From positions 11,827 through 75,826 of the forward strand of contig NZ_CP065363.1 of assembly GCF_019904295.1 (NCBI RefSeq): 64,000 nucleotides of DNA, read 5' to 3'. The notes under the pieces are model-generated. The model searched no databases and was not told the origin of the DNA. It worked only from the letters and a program-made list of their open reading frames with translations. Below, piece by piece: positions 36,226-44,155 of this stretch. This DNA is from Ruegeria sp. SCSIO 43209. GTDB taxonomy: Bacteria > Pseudomonadota > Alphaproteobacteria > Rhodobacterales > Rhodobacteraceae. Position numbers and translations under genes: made by a program. Every line of letters begins with the position of its first letter. Position 1 is the first letter of the stretch.

Positions 36226-37491
36226 TCAGTTTCTCCGTCGCACCTCGAAATAGTGGGCAAACTCTTCCTTTGTCATCGGCTCGATGCTGAATGCGTCGCG
36301 CAGTGAGTTCCACGTCCTGTGAAGAAGTTGCATGCGCCGCTCATCTGGCCAGTCGCGCTCCGTTTCGTCGACCAAGAGACCGCTCTTACGGGATCTCGCG
36401 GGCACGTAGCCGGATTGCATCGGCCAGACCGCGTCCGACATGCCATCGATGCCCATGACGATCCGTCTTCGCTTCGACGCGCCCAATGCGTCAAGGCAGG
36501 CCATCCCGTTTGCCAATCCTCTGATCCAATTGGAGAACAGATGTCCATAAGAGATGTGTTTCTGGCCCTTGTGCTCGGTGAACGCCACACCGTCTGACAT
36601 CCACACTTCGCCGCTTTCTTCGAGGTATGCCGCAAGGTTTCGTGAACGACAGGTTCCATCCTCTTCCCGACCCGCGACCCAGTACGTCACGAACCCGAAC
36701 GGGCACGATCCGAAATTTCCGCCGCTTCCTGCCCCTGTGGGAGCCCGGAGACGCGCGCTGTCTGGCAATTGCTCCAGCGCCGTGATCGATGGACGGCCGT
36801 TGGGAAAACCTGCAGGGATGATCCTGAGCCAAGCTCGCGATAAGTCCAAAGGCCTTACACGAGCAACTTCACCGAAGCCGTCGGTGTGCGTCGCGGGCCA
36901 TTCTGCTTTCCATAGGCCTGGCGAATGAGGGTCGCTCTCGACGCCCAGGATAGGCTCGGCGGCGGACCTAGCGTCGCGGACCAGATCAATATTAACCCGG
37001 ACGGCTTCGGCCAGTTGCTTGATGAGGGCTTCCCGAACCGTTTTCCGTTCCGCCTTTGTCGCCTCCGCAGCTAAAGTGTAGGTCAGTATTCGGCGGTGCC
37101 GGATATCGAAGGGTAAGTTCTCTACGGTGTCACCGTTCGCCGTATTCAAGACGGCAATTATCCTTTCAAACCCTATGGCGCTCATTGCGTAGCCGAGCTC
37201 GACCATGACGTTCGGATTCGGTAGCGCTTTTCCGCCAGCAGACTTAGCGATAGGCGTGACGTCTGCGACCATAACGGCGCTTCTGGATATCTTTTCCAAG
37301 ATCGTCTGGCTGATGTCTGCCATTCCGGCGGTTGCTTTCGTGTCGTGATCCAGGGCCACCCGCTCGACATCTTCGACATCGAGAGTTTCACTGACTCGGT
37401 CGACAGCGATGGCTAGAGCATCTCGTATGAAATCCCGATTCAGTCTTGCGGGCAGGTCATTCTGCCATGACCAAAACACGGTGTCGGTCAT
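36226..37491 (-). CDS. TIR-like domain protein, candidate defence effector
   Basis: 421 residues. The N-terminal ~150 residues resemble bacterial TIR-like nucleotide-binding domains: FWSWQNDLPARLNRDFIRDALAIAV, DHDTKATAGMADISQTILEKIS, VMVADVTPIA and NPNVMVELGYAMSAIGFERII. Glu98 sits where the catalytic glutamate of TIR NAD hydrolases lies. The C-terminal ~250 residues contain a Trp/Cys/His-rich stretch (GNFGSCPFGFVTYW, HISYGHLFSNWIRGLANG) that I cannot assign and which may be a sensor. It stands alone beside AbiE genes, in a defence context. NAD cleavage is a prediction. Confidence 0.72.
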   Translation of the reverse strand: MTDTVFWSWQNDLPARLNRDFIRDALAIAVDRVSETLDVEDVERVALDHDTKATAGMADISQTILEKISRSAVMVADVTPIAKSAGGKALPNPNVMVELGYAMSAIGFERIIAVLNTANGDTVENLPFDIRHRRILTYTLAAEATKAERKTVREALIKQLAEAVRVNIDLVRDARSAAEPILGVESDPHSPGLWKAEWPATHTDGFGEVARVRPLDLSRAWLRIIPAGFPNGRPSITALEQLPDSARLRAPTGAGSGGNFGSCPFGFVTYWVAGREEDGTCRSRNLAAYLEESGEVWMSDGVAFTEHKGQKHISYGHLFSNWIRGLANGMACLDALGASKRRRIVMGIDGMSDAVWPMQSGYVPARSRKSGLLVDETERDWPDERRMQLLHRTWNSLRDAFSIEPMTKEEFAHYFEVRRRN

Positions 37492-38405
37492 CGCCAGATG
37501 CCCTCAAGTTTCTCTGCCTGTCTGTGCCGTCTTTCGGCTTCAAGTCGGTCGAGATTGGCGAGCTTCCAGCGAACGGCGGGCAGGTTGGCCGCGTCCGTGA
37601 GGCCGGAAAGATTCCAGTCAATTTCGCCTCTTTCCACACCAACGAGAAAGGCGCGGTGCTCGTCCGGCATCTGCGCAACTATTGCTTCAATCATCTCTTC
37701 ACGGGTTGCGACCAGCTCTTCCAGTTCGACCAACTCCGTGGTCATGCCTAAGAAGTTCTCCTCGAAATCCGAGCGAATGTCCTTTCGGGTCGGAGCGAGA
37801 ACTTCGATAGCCGGCCGGTTATGGCTCACGATGTAGGCCAAGAACGCTTGTCGCAATGACGTCGAGATTCCTTCCTTCCTCAGGAGATCCCGCACGTCGA
37901 AGAGGTCGCGGGGGTGTTGGCGATCAAGTGCGGCGACGATCTTTCCCGCGTAGAGATCGTCAAAAGAAACTACTTGGGTCTCTGCGTAGCCGAACTGGTC
38001 TTCGACCGACGGCGCAACCTGCATGACTCTGGGTTCGAACACGCAACCGCGGGCTACAGGTGTCACTTCGACCTTGATCTGAGTTTCCGGTGTCCGGACG
38101 ACCAGACGGGTGACGATCCCTTCGTTGTGCAGTCGACTGGGAACGACCTTGGTTTGAGGCACGGCTTCCGAGATGGATTTCGATAATCGGTCTAACGCGG
38201 CGTCTATGTCGGCGAGGGATTCTTCCCGGGCTTTCACGGGTAGGTAAGTCAGGTCGATATCGACGGACAGGCGCGGCAGGTCTCGGACGAACAAGTTTAT
38301 CGCAGTCCCGCCCTTCAGCGCGAACACGTTTTCTTCAGCCACTGACGGGAGGACCCGGATCAAAAGATCGACTTGCTGTCGGAACCGTTCATCAGTTGCC
38401 ATCAA
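37488..38405 (-). CDS. abiEii: AbiEii nucleotidyltransferase toxin (type IV TA)
   Basis: 305 residues. The nucleotidyltransferase signature is clear: FALKGGTAINLF (Gly32-Gly33) then LSVDIDLTYL (Asp49, Asp51), matching AbiEii/AbiGii toxins. Later family motifs such as VEVTPVARG and DLYAGKIVAALDRQHPRDLFDVRDLL are present. AbiEii transfers nucleotides, probably to tRNA, stopping growth of infected cells; AbiEi counters it. It overlaps abiEi by 14 bp and is followed by the TIR-like gene with a 4-bp overlap, so the three may form one unit. Confidence 0.88.
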   Translation of the reverse strand: MMATDERFRQQVDLLIRVLPSVAEENVFALKGGTAINLFVRDLPRLSVDIDLTYLPVKAREESLADIDAALDRLSKSISEAVPQTKVVPSRLHNEGIVTRLVVRTPETQIKVEVTPVARGCVFEPRVMQVAPSVEDQFGYAETQVVSFDDLYAGKIVAALDRQHPRDLFDVRDLLRKEGISTSLRQAFLAYIVSHNRPAIEVLAPTRKDIRSDFEENFLGMTTELVELEELVATREEMIEAIVAQMPDEHRAFLVGVERGEIDWNLSGLTDAANLPAVRWKLANLDRLEAERRHRQAEKLEGIWR

Positions 38406-39240
38406 GACCCTCCGGCACCGTTATTTGGTATTTAGCGTCCAACTTGCCTCCTTTTGCGACCACCCGCTTGCCACTGCCGATGTTGATTGCATCAAGATCG
38501 AGTCGTTTGAACCAGGCGTGATCGTTCCGCTCGGCGAACCACAGAAAGAGTCGGTTCACCTTCACGCTGCCGCAGTTTTCGAGAGACGCCTGGAGTTGCC
38601 TGGGACTGAGGTTTGAAAGTCCGGTGAACAATTCCGCAGCGTGCTCGAAGGACTGGTGTGTCGGGATCTCGTCCAGAAATTCCAGAATGGCTCGCTCCGG
38701 ACGGGAGATCACCATCGGCCAGGATCTGTCACCCCAGACATGGAGTCTCAACCCACCGTCGGGGTTGTCCAATGTCTCGACATTGCCTGTCGACGAAATT
38801 GGTGGGAGGTCTTGGATCGCCTTGAAGATCGCCTCCGACTTGAACAGCTTTTTCGCATTTCGCGTCTGGAAATCGATCTCGGGGTCGATTTCGTTGAGCC
38901 ATTTGGACAGGGGGGCTTCCGTGTAGAGGTGAACCTTTCTCCGCTTTCCCATGGTTACGTAGTGACCGTAGCCTTGAAGTTCGAGTGCGCTGAGGCCCCC
39001 GACGATGACCGGAACTCGCATGAGTGATTGCAGCGAGATGATAAGGTGTTGCCATCGTGTTTCGGAACCGGGCCGCTTGTAGATCCCTCGTGTGGGCTGC
39101 TCCAACCAGCCGTTCGCGACGTATTTGCTACGCAGTGCGCTCGAGTAACCTGCCTCGTCCAACCATCGCGAACTGGCGACCAAACCTTCTGGAAGGAGGC
39201 GCTGCAACGAGTTGAGCTTTTGTCCTCTTTGCACACTCAT
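38392..39240 (-). CDS. abiEi: AbiEi family antitoxin (type IV TA)
   Basis: 282 residues. The N-terminal winged-helix domain (LNSLQRLLPEGLVASSRWLDEAGYSSALRSKYVANGWLEQPTRGIYKRPG) binds DNA; the rest is the AbiEi antitoxin domain (PVIVGGLSALELQGYGHYVTMGKRRKVHLYTE, RPERAILEFLDEIPTHQSFEHAAELFTGLSNLSPRQLQ). AbiEi proteins repress their own promoter through inverted repeats and neutralise AbiEii without direct contact. An inverted repeat upstream (39275-39333) fits this. Confidence 0.88.
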   Translation of the reverse strand: MSVQRGQKLNSLQRLLPEGLVASSRWLDEAGYSSALRSKYVANGWLEQPTRGIYKRPGSETRWQHLIISLQSLMRVPVIVGGLSALELQGYGHYVTMGKRRKVHLYTEAPLSKWLNEIDPEIDFQTRNAKKLFKSEAIFKAIQDLPPISSTGNVETLDNPDGGLRLHVWGDRSWPMVISRPERAILEFLDEIPTHQSFEHAAELFTGLSNLSPRQLQASLENCGSVKVNRLFLWFAERNDHAWFKRLDLDAINIGSGKRVVAKGGKLDAKYQITVPEGLDGN

Positions 39241-39274
39241 AGTTTGCTTTCAGGTCTCTTCGTAAACTCAAGCT

Positions 39275-39333
39275 GGTTTGATGTATGCTGAATTTAGTAA
39301 CTTAAGGTGTGCAAAAATGGAATACGTCAAACC
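39275..39333. promoter_or_regulatory. Inverted-repeat operator upstream of abiEi
   Basis: GGTTTGATGTAT (39275-39286) and ATACGTCAAACC (39322-39333) are inverted repeats matching at 11 of 12 positions with a 35-bp spacer. TTGACG within the outer arm, read on the minus strand, could be a -35. Located 35-93 bp upstream of the abiEi start, this is a likely AbiEi binding site in an otherwise AT-rich gap. Confidence 0.65.
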
Positions 39334-39400
39334 AAAAAATCGTAGCTGAAGCGCTAATGCGAACAACAACGCTCACCATTAACTAAATATTTATAATGGG

Positions 39401-39970
39401 TTAGACGCGGCGGCGCGATAGCTGGTAATCCACACCGGTCATCCGAAACCGCCACTTCAGCATCTCCGGACTGACGAGATGTTCCTCGCAAGCGTCGCGA
39501 TCTGACATGCGCCGACGACGAATCGACAGAAGGGCGGGCCGGGGCAGCAGCAAGGCTCCGGCCAACCAGTCGGCTTCGTCTTCCTGGTCTTGATCGAAAT
39601 TACCCGGAACAAGAGAGCCGTCCTCCAGGATGCAGGCTTTTGCAAGTTCGTGACCCAAGATGATGTGCGCCAGTTCGTGCATCACCACGTTGTTGCGGCG
39701 ACCTCTTGAGGAGACCGGTTTATGGACGACAAGATGGGCCGCGCCCAATCGCATCGTCAGGGCGGACCACGATTGATCTGTCTCGTCGCTCAGAACCGAC
39801 CTGGCGCTTTCCGATATCCCGTCGACGTCATCGGTGGACCAAACGGTGACTCGAAGCTCCTCCGCCAAACGGTCGGCAGACAGCGCATCGTGATCGGACA
39901 GACCGAACTGTTTTCGAAACTCGACCGATCGCCGCTCACATTGAGATTTGAACCCTCGTCTGAATGCCAC
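39401..39970 (-). CDS. ImmA/IrrE-like zinc metallopeptidase, CapP-like
   Basis: 189 residues. A zinc-peptidase motif HELAHIILGHELAK (HExxH) is followed by the third ligand region QEDEADWLAGALLLPR; this is the ImmA/IrrE class. The partner XRE repressor overlaps or abuts it upstream. In CBASS loci a comparable pair (HTH CapH plus metallopeptidase CapP) switches on defence after DNA damage by cleaving the repressor. This pair is divergent from the ubiquitin-like operon at 40450, so an analogous role is likely, but inferred. Confidence 0.82.
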   Translation of the reverse strand: MAFRRGFKSQCERRSVEFRKQFGLSDHDALSADRLAEELRVTVWSTDDVDGISESARSVLSDETDQSWSALTMRLGAAHLVVHKPVSSRGRRNNVVMHELAHIILGHELAKACILEDGSLVPGNFDQDQEDEADWLAGALLLPRPALLSIRRRRMSDRDACEEHLVSPEMLKWRFRMTGVDYQLSRRRV

Positions 39971-40288
39971 TTAGTGTCCTCGAGCCTCGACGTCTTGTTC
40001 GAATTGTCGCGAGGCTTGCGTGATGAGTTCAGCCAGAGCGAGAGCGGTCGCTTGCGGGACGGCTTTCCTGTTCTTGAATGCGATTTGAAGGTCTCCAACG
40101 CCGGTGAACTTCGAAGGCTCCTCCCCCAGCCATTCGCTAAGTTTGTTGAGCGTGCCCACGTCTGGGACATGCCCTTTCTCGATCCTCGTGAGTGTGGTCG
40201 GACTGATCCCGATCTCCTTCGCGGCAGCCCTAACCCCCATGTTTCCCCGTCGCCTTAAGACTAGTGGGGCGAGTTCGTTGATATTCAT
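39971..40288 (-). CDS. XRE family repressor, CapH-like
   Basis: 105 residues. The helix-turn-helix is near the N-terminus (GVRAAAKEIGISPTTLTRIEKGHVPDVGTLNKLSEWLG, residues ~18-55), with a helical C-terminal half that could be cut by the metallopeptidase encoded next. Its start is followed by an upstream 161-bp gap with a strong 20-bp inverted repeat, shared with the divergent operon. It probably represses both directions. Confidence 0.85.
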   Translation of the reverse strand: MNINELAPLVLRRRGNMGVRAAAKEIGISPTTLTRIEKGHVPDVGTLNKLSEWLGEEPSKFTGVGDLQIAFKNRKAVPQATALALAELITQASRQFEQDVEARGH

Positions 40289-40299
40289 ATGCCCTCCTT

Positions 40300-40380
40300 A
40301 GTGTTTCGCAAACTGGTATTAGTGGTGCGAAGACTGTTTACTTGGTGAGGCTTCTGACCTATACCAGTCTGTGAAACACT
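40300..40380. promoter_or_regulatory. 20-bp inverted repeat in the divergent control region
   Basis: AGTGTTTCGCAAACTGGTAT (40300-40319) is repeated inverted as ATACCAGTCTGTGAAACACT (40361-40380), matching at 18 of 20 positions with a 41-bp spacer. It lies between the XRE gene (minus strand) and the DUF2188 gene (plus strand). It is a strong candidate operator for the XRE protein controlling both promoters. Confidence 0.78.
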
Positions 40381-40449
40381 TGAATCATGCCGCAGGGCCG
40401 GGGTCAACAGTTTCGAATCGAGGCGAGTCAGGAAAATAAGGAGAATTCG

Positions 40450-40671
40450 ATGTCAAAGCGTATTCATGTGGTCCCCCACGGGGATGGTTGGGCTGCACGC
40501 CGTGAGGGCGCTACCCGGGTCGGATCCACGCATGCGACTCAGGCAGAGGCGACCGCAGCCGCACGCACCACGGCGATCCGAGAGCGAGGCGAGGTCGTCA
40601 TCCATCGGCCTAATGGCCAGATCCGAGACGCAAATTCCTATGGGAATGATCCCTATCCGCCGAAAGGCTAG
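40450..40671 (+). CDS. DUF2188 family small protein
   Basis: 73 residues from the ATG at 40450 (AAGGAG upstream). The DUF2188 pattern is complete: IHVVPHGDGWAARREGATRV, ATQAEATAAARTTAIRERGEVVIHRPNGQI and a C-terminus RDANSYGNDPYPPKG. It is a small mixed alpha/beta protein ending in Gly. It is the first gene of the operon with the MBL, E2/E1/JAB and patatin genes (68-bp gap to the next). Its role is unknown; being the only small protein next to a ubiquitin-ligase-like enzyme, it could be the conjugated modifier or a cofactor, but DUF2188 is not an established beta-grasp fold. Confidence 0.8.
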   Translation: MSKRIHVVPHGDGWAARREGATRVGSTHATQAEATAAARTTAIRERGEVVIHRPNGQIRDANSYGNDPYPPKG

Positions 40672-40739
40672 GCTCCAGCACCGGGCTGGAGGTCAAAGAA
40701 CTGCCCAATCTGCTCGGGCAAAAATATGAGGACAGTGAA

Positions 40740-41870
40740 ATGCAGGCTCTGGTGAACTTCTTTCCGCTCGGCAACGCCGACACCGCCCGCCTCGACCTTG
40801 CCGATGGGCGCAAGATCCTGATCGACTTCGCCGCAATGCGTTGCGACGACGATGAGGATGACCAGCGTTGCGACTTGCCGACGGCACTTCGGCGCGACTT
40901 AGAAAAAGCGGGCCGCGACTACTTCGATGCGGTTTGCATCACGCACACTGACACCGATCACTGCAAGGGGTTCGGTGACTTCTTCTGGCTCGATCATGCT
41001 GCGCTCTACCAAGGCAAGGGTCGCGTAAAGATTAGGGAACTCTGGGTACCTGCAGCGGCAATCCTTGAAGAGAACTTGAAGGATGATGCGCGGTTGGTCC
41101 GTGCGGAGGCACGGTACCGTTTGCGTCAGGGCAAGGGCATTCGAGTGTTCTCTCGCCCTGAACGGTTGAAGGCCTGGATGGAGGCGGAAGGGATCGACTT
41201 TGAAAGCCGCAAGCACCTGATTGTGGATGCTGGCAAACTCGTGCCGGGGTACTCACTGACTGGGCCAGAGAAGGTTGAGTTTTTTGTGCATTGCCCGTTC
41301 GGCTGGCGACAGGATGAAAACACTGTCGTCGATCGCAACGAAGACTCGATCGTTATGCAGGCCACTTTTGTCGAGGGCGGCCAGAAGACGAGGCTGCTTC
41401 TCGCCTCAGACGTCAATTACGAGACGCTGGCTGCGATCGTCCAGGTTACCCGGAAGCACGGCAATGAGGACAGGCTCGCTTGGGATCTGATGAAGCTGCC
41501 GCACCATTGCTCCTACAAGTCGTTGGGGCCGGAGCGTGGCTCGAACGAGACTGTCCCTGACCCCGACGTCAAGTGGCTGTTCGAGGATCAGCGCCAACCC
41601 GGCAGCGACATTATCTCTCCGTCCTGGCCGATCCCCGTCAAAGGGTCGAAAGCCGACGACGACGTCCAGCCCCCGCACCGGCAGGCTGCAAACTATCACC
41701 GTCGGATCACTGTGGCGCACGACGGCGAATTCATCGTGACGATGGAGCACCCGTCGAAGAATGATCCTAAGCCCTTCGCATACAAGATCACGGCATTTGG
41801 TTTCGCCCTTGCGCTTGCTGCGCCGATGGTTGCTGGAACCGCCGCGGCGGCGTCGCCCAGGGCTGGTTAA
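40740..41870 (+). CDS. Metallo-beta-lactamase fold protein of the E2/E1/JAB operon
   Basis: 376 residues. The metal site begins with ITHTDTDHCKGF: His69, Asp71, Asp73, His74, the HxDxDH form used by ComEC-like enzymes; MKLPHHCSYKS gives a further ligand. An N-terminal FFPLGNADTARLDLADGRKILIDFAA strand pair is typical of this fold. A hydrophobic stretch (ITAFGFALALAAPMVAG) near the C-terminus could be a membrane anchor. Its stop overlaps the next start (TAATG), so it is coupled to the E2/E1/JAB protein. MBL genes are known neighbours of such fusions; their substrate is unknown. Confidence 0.82.
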   Translation: MQALVNFFPLGNADTARLDLADGRKILIDFAAMRCDDDEDDQRCDLPTALRRDLEKAGRDYFDAVCITHTDTDHCKGFGDFFWLDHAALYQGKGRVKIRELWVPAAAILEENLKDDARLVRAEARYRLRQGKGIRVFSRPERLKAWMEAEGIDFESRKHLIVDAGKLVPGYSLTGPEKVEFFVHCPFGWRQDENTVVDRNEDSIVMQATFVEGGQKTRLLLASDVNYETLAAIVQVTRKHGNEDRLAWDLMKLPHHCSYKSLGPERGSNETVPDPDVKWLFEDQRQPGSDIISPSWPIPVKGSKADDDVQPPHRQAANYHRRITVAHDGEFIVTMEHPSKNDPKPFAYKITAFGFALALAAPMVAGTAAAASPRAG

Positions 41871-44155
41871 TGGACGTCGAAGCCTGGCTCAAGGCATCCT
41901 TCGACGAAGTGATCGAGGTCGATGACCTCACCTCTTCGGCAGCGGCATCGTTTGCACGGTTTGTCGACCGGCATGCCGCCGAACTCGCTGCCGTCGTCGC
42001 ACTACGCAGGGGAGGAGCAGGTGAGCTTGTAGAACTCACCTTCAGGACCGGCAGGCCGCAGCAGAGCGTCGTGCCAATCCGGCGCACAGAACGAATTGGC
42101 GTTCGCTTCGCTGGCGGCGATTCAATGCCATTCGTCTACGTGTTGCGCAGCGATTTTCCCGACACTGCCCACCAAAACCTTACTGCCGAAGGATCACCCC
42201 GCGCGATCTGTATCGATGACCGAAGTTGGGCGGAAGCGCGCCTCACATGGACACCGGCCGAGCTTGTCCAGCGTATCCTTGCCTGGTTTCGGCGGGCTGC
42301 CGAGGGCGCATTGCATGACGCCCGGCAGCCGGTCGACCCGCTCATGTTCGGGACCGGCTACAACATCATCATGTCCCGTGCGTTGATCGATAACGTCAAC
42401 ACACAGGATCTCGTCGCTGTCCCTGACGACACGGGCACGCTGATGCGCGTGATCCCGCTTTCCCAGCTGCAGGGGCGCACACTGGCTTTGCCGTTGACGG
42501 TGGCAGCGTACCGAGTGCCTCCGGCGCAGATGGTGCGGCTTTCGTTCGCGCCAGGTAATCTTGGCAGCCTTGCCGACTTGCTCACAGCACGTGGGATCGA
42601 TCTATTTGCCGATCTGCGTACGCGCCTCGCCGAATGGTTGAACGACGCACGCACCAATGCGGCGCGGATCAATTCCTGCCTGGCAGTGGTCGTCGAGATG
42701 CCGATTACCTCACCAGACGGAACACAACAGGGCACAGATTTTCGGGCCTTCGTCACTGCTGAGAAGGTTGGTGACATCGCGGTCGCGCTCGGAATTGCTC
42801 ACAAGGTCGAAAGCAAGGATCAGGGCGGAGCCGCCGGCTTCGTTACCGCTTTGACCGCCGGACCTGTGGATGAAGCTGCGCTGATAGCGATGGCCGTGCT
42901 GCCGGTCGAAGTCCACGCAACCTTTGACCGAGACCTTGCGACCCGGCTTGCGGGCCGCACCATCCCGGATGCACGCAAGGCAGTGATCGTCGGAGGGGGC
43001 GCGATCGGTGCCCATGTCGCCCCTTGTCTTGCCCGAGAGGGGCGTTTTAGCTGGACTGTGATAGACGATGACGTCCTGCTTCCACACAACCTTGCCCGTC
43101 ATGTTGGCTTCGGCGGCGACGTCGCTCGGCGCAAATCTGAATTGCTCGCTGGGGCGTTGGCGAGCATTCTTGACGATGAAGACTCTGTGGCTACAGCAAT
43201 AACCGCCCAGGTTGGGGTTGAAGGGCAGCAAAATGACGACGTTGATGCTGCGCTCGATGGCGCCGACATTATCGTGGATGCATCCGCTTCTTTGCTGGCA
43301 GAGCGCTTCCTCTCTGACCATAAATCCAAGGCTCGGCGGTTCAGCATCTTTTTTAGCCCGGCGGGGGATGCCGCCGTTCTGCTGGCCGAACCGATAGATC
43401 GCAGCGTCACGCTACGCGATCTGGAAGCGCAGTATCTGAGGCATGTCGTCCGGGAGGAGGCTCTCTCGGGTCATTTAGAAACCCCGGTGCGGACATTCGC
43501 CTATACCGGCGCTTGCCGTGCCATCACAAACTTGATCCCGGAGTCGCGTGTCATGGCCCTAAGTGGGCTGGTTGCGGAAGGTCTGGGACGGGCCGCCGAC
43601 GCTGATAAAGGGATCATCCGGATCTGGTCGCTTGGTACAGAGGGTCAAGTCAGGAGCTTCTCTTATCCAGCGGAGGATGTGCGTCGCTTCGATGTTGACG
43701 GCTGGCAGGTCTCACTCGATGCCGGACTCCGCTCACGCATCACTGCCATGCGCCATGAATGCCTGCCGAAAGAGACGGGAGGTATCCTGCTCGGAGTCGT
43801 CGACATTCCTGCCCGGAAAATACACCTTGCCGATGCCGCCAAAGCACCTGCTGACAGCATCGGATCGCCAACTGGGTTTGTTCGCGGCACCGACGGCGTC
43901 CAACAGATGATCGACCGATCTATGGCGGAGACACAGGGACAGCTGCGCTACGTCGGTGAGTGGCATTCACATCCGCCACTGGTCGGGGTGATGCCGAGCG
44001 TTACCGACCTGTCCCAGATCAATTGGCTCGCCACCATATTTGACATGGATACCTTGCCCGGCCTGATGTTGATTGCTGGGGAGGCCGAACTCGCTGTCGT
44101 GTTTATGCGCCATAGCGAAGCTTCTTCTCCGCTAGCCGAAAGGTCGGTTCGATGA
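41870..44155 (+). CDS. Fused E2 - E1 (ThiF) - JAB ubiquitin-like conjugation protein
   Basis: 761 residues with three enzymatic parts. The N-terminal E2-like domain has Cys114 (RAICIDDRSW) followed by the helix TWTPAELVQRILAWFRRAAEGAL. The E1 adenylation domain starts at GGGAIGAHVAPCLA (~374-388) with DDDVLLPHNLARH; a catalytic Cys549 is in TGACRAITNLIPES. The C-terminal JAB/MPN protease has Glu635 (KETGG), His699, His701 (EWHSHP), Ser710 and Asp713. The E2-E1 order equals CBASS Cap2, with a JAB (Cap3-like) fused on. No CD-NTase is present. It overlaps the patatin gene by ATGA. It is predicted to activate, transfer and remove a modifier. Confidence 0.86.
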   Translation: MDVEAWLKASFDEVIEVDDLTSSAAASFARFVDRHAAELAAVVALRRGGAGELVELTFRTGRPQQSVVPIRRTERIGVRFAGGDSMPFVYVLRSDFPDTAHQNLTAEGSPRAICIDDRSWAEARLTWTPAELVQRILAWFRRAAEGALHDARQPVDPLMFGTGYNIIMSRALIDNVNTQDLVAVPDDTGTLMRVIPLSQLQGRTLALPLTVAAYRVPPAQMVRLSFAPGNLGSLADLLTARGIDLFADLRTRLAEWLNDARTNAARINSCLAVVVEMPITSPDGTQQGTDFRAFVTAEKVGDIAVALGIAHKVESKDQGGAAGFVTALTAGPVDEAALIAMAVLPVEVHATFDRDLATRLAGRTIPDARKAVIVGGGAIGAHVAPCLAREGRFSWTVIDDDVLLPHNLARHVGFGGDVARRKSELLAGALASILDDEDSVATAITAQVGVEGQQNDDVDAALDGADIIVDASASLLAERFLSDHKSKARRFSIFFSPAGDAAVLLAEPIDRSVTLRDLEAQYLRHVVREEALSGHLETPVRTFAYTGACRAITNLIPESRVMALSGLVAEGLGRAADADKGIIRIWSLGTEGQVRSFSYPAEDVRRFDVDGWQVSLDAGLRSRITAMRHECLPKETGGILLGVVDIPARKIHLADAAKAPADSIGSPTGFVRGTDGVQQMIDRSMAETQGQLRYVGEWHSHPPLVGVMPSVTDLSQINWLATIFDMDTLPGLMLIAGEAELAVVFMRHSEASSPLAERSVR

